Of a stretch of 64,000 bases of DNA, positions 1-11,675 are shown one piece after another. The DNA comes from Marivibrio halodurans (GTDB lineage Bacteria; Pseudomonadota; Alphaproteobacteria; UBA8366; Aestuariispiraceae): the NCBI RefSeq assembly GCF_017963645.1, contig NZ_JAGMWN010000002.1, positions 452,547 through 516,546 on the forward strand. Reading direction: 5' to 3'. The notes under the pieces were generated by a model. That model saw only the letters and a list, made by a program, of their open reading frames with translations, was not told the origin of the DNA and did no database searches. The translations under genes and the position numbers were made by a program. How positions within the stretch are numbered: the first letter of the stretch is position 1; each line of letters starts with the position of its first letter.

Positions 1-2779
<2,779 letters not shown>

Positions 2780-2868
2780 CTAGGCTTCCACTAAAGCGCG
2801 GAGTGGCGCCTCCGGCAACCAGTCCGCCGGCACATCACCTGTGCCCGGGGCCGGGGCCGGGGGCGAAG

Positions 2869-2919
2869 GGCCGATGACCAGGGCGGGCCGATGACCAGGG
2901 CGGGCTGATGACTGGGGCA
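2869..2919. repeat. Three tandem 17-bp repeats
   Basis: Two exact copies of GGCCGATGACCAGGGCG (2869-2885, 2886-2902) are followed by a degenerate third (2903-2919). They lie in the 203-base gap after the ABC ATPase gene and just beyond a G-rich run. No coding role is seen. This looks like a small tandem duplication. Confidence 0.7.
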
Positions 2920-2948
2920 ATCCGCGCGCCAAGGCCCGCGGTCCGCCG

Positions 2949-4592
2949 TCAGATACCCCGGTCGCGAAGCTGCTCCCCCCGCTCGGCCAGCAACCGGTCG
3001 AGCCAATCCGGGTCCATCTCCGGCACCGAGCTGAGCAGAAGGTCGGTGTAGGAATGGTGCGGCGGGGTGAACATCTCCGTCTTCGGTCCGGCCTCGACGA
3101 CACGGCCCTTCTGCATGACCACCACCTCGTCGGCGATCGCCTTCACGGTCGCCAGATCGTGGGTGATGAACATGTAGGAGAGGTCGAGTTCGTCCTGCAG
3201 CTTGATCAGGAGCTTCAGGATGCCCTCGCCGACGAGTTGGTCGAGCGCGCTCGTCACCTCGTCGCACAGGATCACCTCCGGCTCCGCGGCCAGCGCGCGG
3301 GCGATGCAGATGCGCTGCTTCTGGCCGCCGGAAAGCTCGGTCGCCATCCGGTCGATATAATCGTCCGGTTCCAACTCGATCAGGGAGAGCAGTTCGCGGA
3401 TGCGCTCCTCCTTCTTTCGCCCCTGGAGGCCGAGATAGAAGGAGAGCGGCCGTCCGATCACGTCACGGATCTTGTGCTTCGGATTGAGCGCGGTGTCCGG
3501 CATCTGATAGATCATCTGCATGCGGCGCAGATGATCCTTCGGGCGGCTCTTGAAGTCCGCCGGCAGCGGTTCCCCGTTATATTCGACATGGCCGGAGAGC
3601 GGCGGCAGAAGCCCGGTGATGACGCGCGCCGTCGTGCTCTTGCCCGAGCCGGATTCGCCGACCACGGCGACCGTGCGCTTCTTCGGTACGTCGAAGCTGA
3701 CGTCATAGAGGACCTGCGCCTTGCCATAGGCGGCGTCGACCCGCTTGACCGACAGGATCGGCGTCTCGCCCTCGGGACGCTTCGCCTCCGCCTTCGACAG
3801 CTCGCGGACCGAGAGCAGGCGGCTCGTGTATTCCTGCTTCGGGCTCTCTATCATCGAGCGGGTCTCACCCTCCTCGACCAGATTGCCGTAACGCATGACC
3901 ATGATGCGGTCGGCCATCTGGGCCACGACGGCGAGATCGTGCGTGACGTAGATCGCGGCCGTGTTGAACTGCTCCACGATGTCCTTGATCGCCGCCATAA
4001 CCTCGATCTGCGTGGTGACGTCGAGGGCGGTCGTCGGTTCGTCGAAGATGATCAGGTCCGGCCGGCAACTCATCGCCATGGCGGTCATCATGCGCTGAAG
4101 CTGGCCGCCGGAGACCTGGTGCGGATACCGGAAGCCGATGGTCTCGGGATCCGGTAGATGCAGCCGGCCATAGAGGTCCTTCGCCGCCGTCTCCGCTTCC
4201 CGGCGATTCAGCACGCCGTGCAGCACCGGGGCCTCGCAATATTGGTCGATCAGCCGGTGCGCCGGGTTGAAGGCGGCGGCGGCGGATTGCGCCACATAGG
4301 CGATGCGGCTGCCGCGCAGGCGGCGTTTCTCCGCCGTGCTGGCCTTGGCCAGATCCACCCTGTCGAACCAGATCTCGCCGCCCGAGATGCGGCACCCGTC
4401 GCGGGCATAGCCCATGGCGGCGAGGCCGATGGTGGACTTGCCCGCCCCGGATTCGCCGATCAGGCCCAGCACCTCGCCTCGGCGCAGGGTCAGGTCCACG
4501 CCATGGACGATCTCGTGCCATTTCTCCTCGGAGCGGCCCTCGATGCGAAGGCCCTTCATGCGCAGGATGATGTCGTCGTCGTTCATCGTCAT
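2949..4592 (-). CDS. Peptide-type ABC importer, fused double ATPase subunit (DppD-DppF type)
   Basis: The 547-residue protein carries two complete ABC ATPase domains, which would power uptake of oligopeptides or related solutes from the cytoplasmic face. Domain 1 has Walker A GESGAGKST (46-54), signature VSGGQLQR and Walker B LIIFDEP. Domain 2, from about residue 280, has a second GESGSGKST, signature LSGGQKQR and Walker B VILCDE. The fusion replaces the usual separate DppD and DppF proteins. It starts 13 bases after the DppC-type permease stop and is the last gene of the transporter operon. A second ATG two codons in is an alternative start. Confidence 0.92.
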   Translation of the reverse strand: MTMNDDDIILRMKGLRIEGRSEEKWHEIVHGVDLTLRRGEVLGLIGESGAGKSTIGLAAMGYARDGCRISGGEIWFDRVDLAKASTAEKRRLRGSRIAYVAQSAAAAFNPAHRLIDQYCEAPVLHGVLNRREAETAAKDLYGRLHLPDPETIGFRYPHQVSGGQLQRMMTAMAMSCRPDLIIFDEPTTALDVTTQIEVMAAIKDIVEQFNTAAIYVTHDLAVVAQMADRIMVMRYGNLVEEGETRSMIESPKQEYTSRLLSVRELSKAEAKRPEGETPILSVKRVDAAYGKAQVLYDVSFDVPKKRTVAVVGESGSGKSTTARVITGLLPPLSGHVEYNGEPLPADFKSRPKDHLRRMQMIYQMPDTALNPKHKIRDVIGRPLSFYLGLQGRKKEERIRELLSLIELEPDDYIDRMATELSGGQKQRICIARALAAEPEVILCDEVTSALDQLVGEGILKLLIKLQDELDLSYMFITHDLATVKAIADEVVVMQKGRVVEAGPKTEMFTPPHHSYTDLLLSSVPEMDPDWLDRLLAERGEQLRDRGI

Positions 4593-4605
4593 GTTCCCCT
4601 CGATC

Positions 4606-5451
4606 TCAGCTCTTCAGGCCGCTGGTCTTGTGCAGGAACCAGTCGACGACGAAGTTGACGGACACCGTCAACAGCGCGACCGCCGCCGCCGGGAAAAGCG
4701 GCGTCGGCAAGCCGAAGGTGATCAGCGTCGCCATCTCGCGCACCATCGAGCCCCAATCGGCGGTCGGCGGTTGCAGGCCGAGGCCGAGGAAGCTGAGCGA
4801 GGCGACGAACAGGAAGACGAAGCAGAAGCGCAACCCGAACTCCGCCGCCAGCGGGGCGGAGATATTCGGCAGAACCTCGTGCCGGATGATCCACCACAGC
4901 CCCTCGCCGCGCAGCCGCGCGACCTCGACATAGTCCATCACCACGATATTCATGCCGACCGCCCGGGCGAGGCGGAAGACCCGCGTCGAATCCAGGATGG
5001 CGATCACCAGGATCATGTTGATGACCGAGGTGCCGATGATCGTCAGGATGAGAAGCGCGAAGATCAGCGGCGGAATGGACATCAGCACATCGACGATGCG
5101 GCTCAGGATCTGATCGAACCACCCGCCCAGGACGGCGGCCAGAAGCCCCATGACCGCGCCGATGGCGAAGGTCAGGACCGTGGTGATGAAGGCGAGGCCG
5201 ACGGTGTTGCGCGCGCCGTAGATGATGCGGCTCAACACGTCGCGGCCGATATGGTCGGTGCCGAGAAGAAAGCTCGGATTGTCGCCGATCGAGAGGCCGG
5301 CGACGTCCACCACCTCGGTCTCGCCATAGGGCGCGAAGATCGGCGCCAGGAGGGCGACCACGATATAGATCGATACCATGATCAGACCGAACCACGCCGT
5401 CGGCGGGGCGGTGCGGAGGAGCTTCCAGGTGTTCTGCGTTGCTTTCGACAT
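4606..5451 (-). CDS. Peptide-type ABC importer, permease (DppC type)
   Basis: This 281-residue inner-membrane permease belongs to the binding-protein-dependent transport family. It has an N-terminal transmembrane helix, a periplasmic stretch containing GTDHIGRDVLSRIIYGAR (the DppC-type hallmark), and five further helices. An EAA-type cytoplasmic loop follows (VARLRGEGLWWIIRHEVLPN). It pairs with the DppB-type permease 14 bases upstream to form the membrane channel. The substrate is not determined by the sequence. Confidence 0.92.
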   Translation of the reverse strand: MSKATQNTWKLLRTAPPTAWFGLIMVSIYIVVALLAPIFAPYGETEVVDVAGLSIGDNPSFLLGTDHIGRDVLSRIIYGARNTVGLAFITTVLTFAIGAVMGLLAAVLGGWFDQILSRIVDVLMSIPPLIFALLILTIIGTSVINMILVIAILDSTRVFRLARAVGMNIVVMDYVEVARLRGEGLWWIIRHEVLPNISAPLAAEFGLRFCFVFLFVASLSFLGLGLQPPTADWGSMVREMATLITFGLPTPLFPAAAVALLTVSVNFVVDWFLHKTSGLKS

Positions 5452-5465
5452 TGTCCCGGTCCCCC

Positions 5466-6422
5466 TTACCGTGGATGCAACAGGCGCGGGTTGCTCAGGA
5501 TCGAGAGAATGTCCGCGCTGAGATTCATCAGGATATAGGTAACCGCGAAGACCAGCGCCGAGGCCTGGACGACAGGCATGTCGCGTTTCACCACGCTGTC
5601 CACGAAAAGCTGGCCCAGGCCCGGATAGGCGAACACCACCTCGACCACCACGACGCCGACGATCAGATAGGCGAGGTTGATCGCCACCACGTTGATGATC
5701 GGGGACAGCGCGTTCGGCAGGGCGTGGCGGACGATGATGCGGCCGCGCGGGATGCCCTTGAGCCGCGCCATCTCGATATAGGGGCTGGCCATCAGATTGA
5801 TGATCGCCGCCCGCGTCATGCGCATCATGTGCGCCATGGTGACGAGCGTCAGCGTCACCGCCGGCAGGAACAACATATAAAGACGGTCGGTGAAGGTCGT
5901 CGTCTCGTTCAATCGGGCGATCGACGGGAACCAGGCGTTCTGGACCGCGAAGAAATAAACCAGGATATAGGCGGCGAAGAATTCCGGCGAGGAGATCGCG
6001 GCCAAGGCCCCGACATTGACTCCCCGGTCATAGGCGCTGTTGCGATAGAGCGCCGCCAGGATGCCGAGCGTCAGCGCGATCGGCACCGCGATGCAGGCGG
6101 CGTAGGCGGCGAGGAAGAGGGTGTTGTAGACGCGGGGGCCGACCAACTCGGAAATCTGCCGCTCGCTCGCGAGGGACCGCCCGAAATCACCCTGAAGCAC
6201 GTCGCCGAGCCAGATGAAGTAGCGCTCGACCGCCGGCTTGTCCAAGCCCAGGTTCTGACGGATCGCGTTGACCGTCTCGTCGGTGGCGGATTGACCCAGC
6301 AGGGCCTGCGCGAAATCCCCGGGCAGGAGTTCGACCGCCAGGAAGATGATCATGGTCACGACCCAGAGCGTCAAAAGCCCCAAGGCGAGACGCTGGCCGA
6401 TCATTGTCAGGATTGCGCTCAT
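5466..6422 (-). CDS. Peptide-type ABC importer, permease (DppB type)
   Basis: The 318-residue permease has the classic DppB opening, with a first helix in MIGQRLALGLLTLWVVTMII followed by the LPGDFAQALLGQSAT segment. Later helices and an EAA loop (MARLKGIPRGRIIVRHALPN) follow. The frame is open to 6614, but residues before MSAILTM are non-conserved arginine-rich sequence, so the ATG at 6422 is preferred. It is the first permease after the binding-protein gene, with 225 bases between them. Confidence 0.9.
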   Translation of the reverse strand: MSAILTMIGQRLALGLLTLWVVTMIIFLAVELLPGDFAQALLGQSATDETVNAIRQNLGLDKPAVERYFIWLGDVLQGDFGRSLASERQISELVGPRVYNTLFLAAYAACIAVPIALTLGILAALYRNSAYDRGVNVGALAAISSPEFFAAYILVYFFAVQNAWFPSIARLNETTTFTDRLYMLFLPAVTLTLVTMAHMMRMTRAAIINLMASPYIEMARLKGIPRGRIIVRHALPNALSPIINVVAINLAYLIVGVVVVEVVFAYPGLGQLFVDSVVKRDMPVVQASALVFAVTYILMNLSADILSILSNPRLLHPR

Positions 6423-6647
6423 GGATCTGTCACTGTCCCCCCGGGCCGACCGTCTCGCCCCGCATCGACGGATCCGATGTGCTCCTACCGGATTGTCCGT
6501 TCCGGCGATCGCCGGTTCCGCCGTCGCGAGGCCCCCCATGGCGGCCCGCGCCCATATCATGCCCCTTGGGTGATGGGGCGACCGAAGATCGGCGCCACCC
6601 CTCCCCATGATCAATGGAGAGAGGCGGCGCCGGTCCGCTTCAGACGC

Positions 6648-8237
6648 TTACGCCTTCCACCACCGCTCGGCGATCTTGAAACCGTCGAGCGCGTAGTTGG
6701 CACCGACCGTGTCGTGCGCCAGGCCGTCGGTATGCGCATCGACATAGCTGGCGAACAGCGGAACGATCGTCCCGCCGTCGTCGCGCACGATCTGCTGCAT
6801 CTCGGCGTAGATCTCGGCGCGGCGCGCTTCGTCCAGCAGGGCGCGTGCCTCCGTCAGCAGATTGTTGAAGCGCTCGTTCGACCAATTGGTGTCGTTCCAC
6901 GGAACACCCTCGGCATAGGCGGTCGTGAACATCTGATCCTCGGTCGGACGGCCGCCCCAATAGCACATGCAGAAGGGCTTCTTCATCCAGACATCCGACC
7001 AGTAGCCGTCATTCGGCTCGCGGACGACATTGACGTTGATGCCGGCGGCCGCGGCATGCTCTTTGAACAGGACGGCCGCGTCGACCGCGCCGGCGAAGGC
7101 GGCGTCGGCCGCGCTCAGATTGATCTCGACATTCTCCAGGCCGGCCTTCTTGGCATGGAACTTCGCCTTGTCGGGATCGTAGGCGCGTTGCTCGATATCC
7201 GCGTGATAGCGGTTCGCGGTGGCGATGGGGTGGTCGTTGCCGACCGCGCCATAGCCACGCAACACCTTCGCCAGAAGATCCTCGCGGTCGATCGCGTATT
7301 TCAGCGCCAGACGCGTGTCGTTGCTGCTGAAGGGGTCGACGTCGGTCAGCATCGGCATGGTGTAGTGCTGGGTGCCGGTCACTTCCAGCACCTCGACGCC
7401 CGGGCGGTTCTTGAGCAGATGAACCGTCTTCAGGTCCGCGCGCTCCATATAGTCGATCTCGCCCGTGGTCATCGCGTTGGTCCGCGCGGCCGTGTCGGTC
7501 AAAACCAGCATTTCGAAGGAGTCGAGATGCTGCCGGTCGTCGCCCTTGAAGTAATTCTCGAAGCGCGAGGTCATGGCGCTGACGCCCGGCTCGAAGGCTT
7601 CGAGCTTGTAGGGGCCGGTGCCGTCGCCCGAGGTCGCGTCCACATTGCCTTCACCGTCGGACGGCAGGATCGCGAGGTGATAGTCCGTCATATAGAAGGG
7701 GAAGTCGGCATTGCCGGCGGACAGCGTCACGACGACCGTGTAGTCCCCGTCGGCCTTGATGTCCTCGATCGCGGCCAGCAGCGGCTTGGCGGCCGACTGG
7801 CTGTTCTCGCCGCGGTGATGGTTGATCGAGGCGATCACGTCGGCGGCCGTCATCGTCTTGCCGCTATGGAATTCGACGCCCTCGCGCAGCTTGAAGGTCC
7901 AGACCTTGGCGTCCGGGCTCGCCTCCCAGCTTTCGGCCAGTTCCGGGCCGAGCTGACCGTCCGGCGTGACCTCGGTCAGTGAGTTGCGCAGCGTGCCGTA
8001 GCCGAGCACCTGGTTGAAGGTCGTGTCGAAGGTCGCGGGGTCGAGCGTGTCGGAGGTCGAGCCGGTGCCCATTCCGATGCGCATATGGCCGCCCTTCGAG
8101 GGCGCGGCCATCGCCGGGAAGGGCAGGCCGACCGTGCTGGCCGCGCCGAGCGCGCCGATCGCGGCGGCGCCGGCGAGAAAATCGCGTCGATTGATCCGCT
8201 TGGTCGCGTAAAGCCGTTGGAGTTCCTTGAACGTCAT
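6648..8237 (-). CDS. Peptide-type ABC importer, periplasmic substrate-binding protein with Tat signal
   Basis: This 529-residue solute-binding protein of family 5 (SBP_bac_5) captures the ligand in the periplasm. The N-terminus has a twin-arginine motif (INRRDFLAG), a hydrophobic stretch and a PAMA-type cleavage site near residue 44, so it is probably exported folded by Tat. The body has family features such as WTFKLREGVEFHSGKTMTA and DVIASINHH. It is first in the operon with the two permeases and the fused ATPase. Family 5 ligands include di- and oligopeptides, opines and nickel, so the exact substrate is open. Confidence 0.92.
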   Translation of the reverse strand: MTFKELQRLYATKRINRRDFLAGAAAIGALGAASTVGLPFPAMAAPSKGGHMRIGMGTGSTSDTLDPATFDTTFNQVLGYGTLRNSLTEVTPDGQLGPELAESWEASPDAKVWTFKLREGVEFHSGKTMTAADVIASINHHRGENSQSAAKPLLAAIEDIKADGDYTVVVTLSAGNADFPFYMTDYHLAILPSDGEGNVDATSGDGTGPYKLEAFEPGVSAMTSRFENYFKGDDRQHLDSFEMLVLTDTAARTNAMTTGEIDYMERADLKTVHLLKNRPGVEVLEVTGTQHYTMPMLTDVDPFSSNDTRLALKYAIDREDLLAKVLRGYGAVGNDHPIATANRYHADIEQRAYDPDKAKFHAKKAGLENVEINLSAADAAFAGAVDAAVLFKEHAAAAGINVNVVREPNDGYWSDVWMKKPFCMCYWGGRPTEDQMFTTAYAEGVPWNDTNWSNERFNNLLTEARALLDEARRAEIYAEMQQIVRDDGGTIVPLFASYVDAHTDGLAHDTVGANYALDGFKIAERWWKA

Positions 8238-8797
8238 GATCTCACTCTCCTGTTATGAAGCGTGGTTAAGGCGATGGGCGGACGTTTCGCGCGACAGGCG
8301 GGCCGAAAAGCCGGACGACCGGCGGATTTCCGGACTCGCGCGGAACGCTGCGTCCGCTACGGGCCGGTACGCGGCCCGGATCGGTTCGCTCGATATGGCG
8401 CGCCCCGGATGAGGGCGGCCCGCTCGGTGTGTAGCCGTCATTGACGGTCGAGAGTCCCTGTTCGTCGCGACGCATCTTTATTCAGGCCGGCCTTCTGCTG
8501 GGCCGTGAACCTGCTTCGCATCGTCGTGAATGCGCGCATCAGAACATGGACGCCCGTAAACTCCAACCAAAAACAGGACGGAAAGTCGTTCCCGCATCGG
8601 GACTTATCCTAGCCATAAGTTGTTCTTTGGGCGGGGCGGTCGTTCGTGGCGTGGGGCCGGAGGCCCTATTTCCGCCCCATTCGTGCCCGGAAAACACCCG
8701 TCTTCCGTCCCGGCTCGGGCCCTATTGCCGGGCTTGAATACGCGCCATGAGCCCTTCCGTCGGAGGGGCGCGAGGATCGGAGTCGGAGACGGAACCG
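8238..8797. other. Divergent intergenic region between the ABC importer and the sortase operon
   Basis: About 560 bases with no convincing gene; short open frames here are arginine-rich and mutually antisense. It must contain promoters for both flanking operons. One inverted repeat is visible: ACTTAT (8602-8607), 7-base spacer, ATAAGT (8615-8620), about 180 bases before the sortase-target gene. I see no clear -35/-10 pair. Confidence 0.5.
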
Positions 8798-10966
8798 ATG
8801 ACCGTGCGCAATATTCAATCGGCGCGCAGCTTGGCGCGACTTTCGCTGGCGGCCTTCCTGATGTCGGCCGCGCTCGTGATGTGGATGGTGGCCTTCGTGC
8901 AGGCGGCCGCGAGTCAGGAACACCTGGCCGAGGCCGGGCCGCGGGTGGAAGGGGGCTCTTCCCAATCGGATAGCACCCTCCTGCTTGGAAATGGCTCGGG
9001 GGAGGCTGTGGGCGCGCGTCTTGTTTCCGCGCGCATGGCGACGGACGTTATGGGCCCCTTGGCGGAGACCCGCCTGCGCCAGGTTTTCATGAACGAGGGC
9101 GCGGCGAGCGACGAGGCCGTTTATCTCTTTCCCCTGCCGGCCGATGCCGCGCTGCACGCGATGACCATCCATGTCGGCGATCGCGTCATCGAGGGGGTCG
9201 TGCGCGAGCGGGAAAGCGCGCGCCAGATCTACGAGACCGCCAAGCGCGAGGGCGCCAATGCCGGTCTCGTCGAGCAGCAGCGCCCCAATCTCTTCACCAC
9301 CCGCTTCGCCAATGTGCCGGCCGGCGCGACCGTCACGGTCGAACTTGCCTTCCAGCAGACCGCCAAGCGTGTTGGCGACGGGTTCGAACTCGTTCTACCC
9401 CAGGTCGTCACGCGCCGTTACATGCCCGACCTCGATGTCGCTGTAAGCGCGCCGGAGGAGGAGCTGTGGCGACGCTTCGCCGACTATGTTTCCGGCGCCG
9501 AGGCGATCGATATCTCGCAGAACGCCGGCGTCGGCTCCGAGACGATGCGCACCGGCGGCCATGCGCTCGATATGCTGGTGCGGCTGCGGCCCGGCGCGGC
9601 GCTCGCCGAGGTCGATTCCCCCAGCCACGATATCAAGGTGGACCGGACGGCGGAGGCGCGCGACGGCGGCAGCTATATCCTGCGTTTCGCCGACGGCCCG
9701 GTGACGGCGGCGCGTGACGTGGTGCTGCGTTGGCGGGCGCGGGCGGGCGATGCGCCGGCGGCCCAGGTCTTCGTCGAGAAGCGTGCCGACGGCATCTATC
9801 TGATGGGGCAGATCCTGCCGCCGTCGGCCGATAGCCTGATCGGGGCGGAGGCTCCGCGAGACGTCACCTTCGTGCTCGACACCTCCGGCTCGATGCATGG
9901 GGAGTCGATCGCGCAGGCGGTTGGCGCGCTCGCCCGCGCGGTCGAGGGGCTGCATACCCGCGATCGGTTCGACATCATCCGGTTTTCCGATAAATTCAGC
10001 CGTCTCTTCGGCGAACCCCGGCCCGCGACCGACGACAATCGGCGCCATGCGCGCAACCTGTTGGCGCATCTGGAGGCCGAGGGCGGGACGGAGATGCGCC
10101 CCGCGCTCAATGCCGCGCTGTCCGATCCGGCGCTGCCCGGCATGCTGCGTCAGATCGTCTTCCTGACCGACGGCGCGGTCGGCAACGAGGTTGAATTGTT
10201 CGCCGACGTCGCCCGGTCGCTCGATCAGGCGCGGCTCTTCACGATCGGCTTGGGGCCGGCTCCGAACGACTGGTTCCTGCGCAAGGCCGCCGCCTTCGGG
10301 CGGGGGGCCACGCTGCGCATCGACGATGCGTCCGAGGCCGGCGCGCGCATGGCGGATTTCTATAACCGGATCGGCCGGCCGGCTTGGACCGAACTCTCGC
10401 TGATGACGGTGGGCGATCCCGGCGCGGTGATCCGCTATCCCAGTCGCCTGCCCGATCTCTATCAGGGCGAGCCGGTGAATTTCGCGATCAAGCTGGAGCG
10501 CATGCCGCGTGCCTTGATGGTGACCGGCGCGCGGGGATCCCAACCCTTCTCGATCACCTTGCCGGCCGAGGACTTCCGGTCGGCGGAAGGTGTCGCCCGC
10601 CATTGGGGGCGGGAGCGGATCGCGGCCCTGATGGATCGTCTGCCGCTCGGCGCGAACGAAGCCGCGGTGCGCGAGGCGGTGCTGCAAACCGCGCTCGCCC
10701 ATGGGCTCGCCAGTCGCTGGACCAGCTTCGTCGCGGTCGAGCGCCTCCACGATCCGGCCCGTCCGGGCGTGGAGGATACCGGCGCCGATCCGGTGGACGG
10801 TGATACCCGGTCCGCCATGCGTCAGGCGAGCCTCAGCATCGGGGGGCCGGCGACCGGCCTCGGCGATCTGACCGGGCCAGTGGCGCAAGGGGTCGGGCTC
10901 ATCCTGATCGGCCTGGTGCTGTTGCTGGCGCTGCGGCCGCGCCGGAAGGCGGGGGAAGCGGCATGA
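8798..10966 (+). CDS. Marine proteobacterial sortase target protein (VIT and VWA domains)
   Basis: A 722-residue envelope protein. It has an N-terminal signal/anchor helix (about 16-38), a VIT domain (about 55-190) and a von Willebrand A domain with MIDAS motif DTSGSM (361-366). The C-terminus is a sorting-type tail: PATG (684-687), a hydrophobic helix (about 697-713) and a basic end RPRRK. Proteins of this make-up are typically the only substrate of a class GN sortase encoded next door, as here. The ATG at 8798 follows a GGAG; an in-frame ATG 51 bases upstream is less likely. The stop overlaps the sortase start. Confidence 0.9.
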   Translation: MTVRNIQSARSLARLSLAAFLMSAALVMWMVAFVQAAASQEHLAEAGPRVEGGSSQSDSTLLLGNGSGEAVGARLVSARMATDVMGPLAETRLRQVFMNEGAASDEAVYLFPLPADAALHAMTIHVGDRVIEGVVRERESARQIYETAKREGANAGLVEQQRPNLFTTRFANVPAGATVTVELAFQQTAKRVGDGFELVLPQVVTRRYMPDLDVAVSAPEEELWRRFADYVSGAEAIDISQNAGVGSETMRTGGHALDMLVRLRPGAALAEVDSPSHDIKVDRTAEARDGGSYILRFADGPVTAARDVVLRWRARAGDAPAAQVFVEKRADGIYLMGQILPPSADSLIGAEAPRDVTFVLDTSGSMHGESIAQAVGALARAVEGLHTRDRFDIIRFSDKFSRLFGEPRPATDDNRRHARNLLAHLEAEGGTEMRPALNAALSDPALPGMLRQIVFLTDGAVGNEVELFADVARSLDQARLFTIGLGPAPNDWFLRKAAAFGRGATLRIDDASEAGARMADFYNRIGRPAWTELSLMTVGDPGAVIRYPSRLPDLYQGEPVNFAIKLERMPRALMVTGARGSQPFSITLPAEDFRSAEGVARHWGRERIAALMDRLPLGANEAAVREAVLQTALAHGLASRWTSFVAVERLHDPARPGVEDTGADPVDGDTRSAMRQASLSIGGPATGLGDLTGPVAQGVGLILIGLVLLLALRPRRKAGEAA

Positions 10967-11580
10967 TGGGGCGAAAGGTGGTGACCATGACCGTGACGAT
11001 GATGCGTCGTGTCGGGATCGGGCTCGCGATGCTCGCGATCGTTGGTGGGGTCGTCAGCCTGTGGCGCCCGGCGTTGCTCTGGGCCAAGGCCTGGGCGGCG
11101 CCGGTGATGATCGAGCATGCCTGGGAAAGCGCCACGCCGGGCGAGCCCGCGCCGCCGCCCTGGCCCTGGGCCGACGGCCGGCCGGTGGCGGTGTTGAGCG
11201 CGCCGGATCTCGGCATCGTGCGCTATGTCCTGGACGGCGCCAGCGCCCGGGTGCTGGCCTTCGGGCCGGCCCGGCTGTCCGGCGCGGGGCCGTTGAAGCC
11301 GACGATCCTGTTCGGCCATCGCGATACCCATTTCCGTTTCCTGGAGCGCATCGAGCCCGGCACGAAACTGACCTATACCGGCACCGACAGGTTGCCGCGC
11401 CGCTATATCGTGACGCGCACCCGGGTCGCGGATGCCCGAACGCTGCGGGTACCGGAGGATCCGGACGCGCTGGTCCTCGTTACCTGCTGGCCGTTCGAAT
11501 CCTCGGCGGCGCTCACCAACGAGCGCTATGTGGTCACCGCCTGGCCGGCCGCGCGCGTGGCCAGTCCGGATTTGCCGTGA
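10963..11580 (+). CDS. Class GN sortase
   Basis: This 205-residue membrane-anchored cysteine transpeptidase would cleave the PATG-type tail of the protein encoded immediately upstream. An N-terminal helix (about 15-38) is followed by the sortase beta-barrel. Catalytic residues are visible as His119 in FGHRDTHF, Cys175 in VTCWPFES and Arg188 in NERYVV. The ATG overlaps the preceding stop (ATGA), so the two are co-translated. Sortases are rare in Gram-negative bacteria, and this subclass is known mainly from marine proteobacteria. The attachment partner in such cells is not known. Confidence 0.9.
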   Translation: MMGRKVVTMTVTMMRRVGIGLAMLAIVGGVVSLWRPALLWAKAWAAPVMIEHAWESATPGEPAPPPWPWADGRPVAVLSAPDLGIVRYVLDGASARVLAFGPARLSGAGPLKPTILFGHRDTHFRFLERIEPGTKLTYTGTDRLPRRYIVTRTRVADARTLRVPEDPDALVLVTCWPFESSAALTNERYVVTAWPAARVASPDLP

Positions 11581-11675
11581 AGGCGCCCTGATCGCCACCC
11601 GCCCCCGTCCGTTCGTTCGTGTTTGTTCTCCCGGGGGGCCTGTTCCCGAGCCTCGCCAAGCGCTATATAGGCGGC

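Noticed and set aside
5439..7982. 847-residue open frame antisense to the ABC importer genes
   Set aside because: It spans permease and binding-protein genes with strong family motifs; composition is that of a shadow frame.
11611..11628. GTTC repeats upstream of uvrB as a LexA box
   Set aside because: The half-sites GTTC at 11615 and 11625 are separated by six bases, not the seven required for the alphaproteobacterial box, and no other pair fits.
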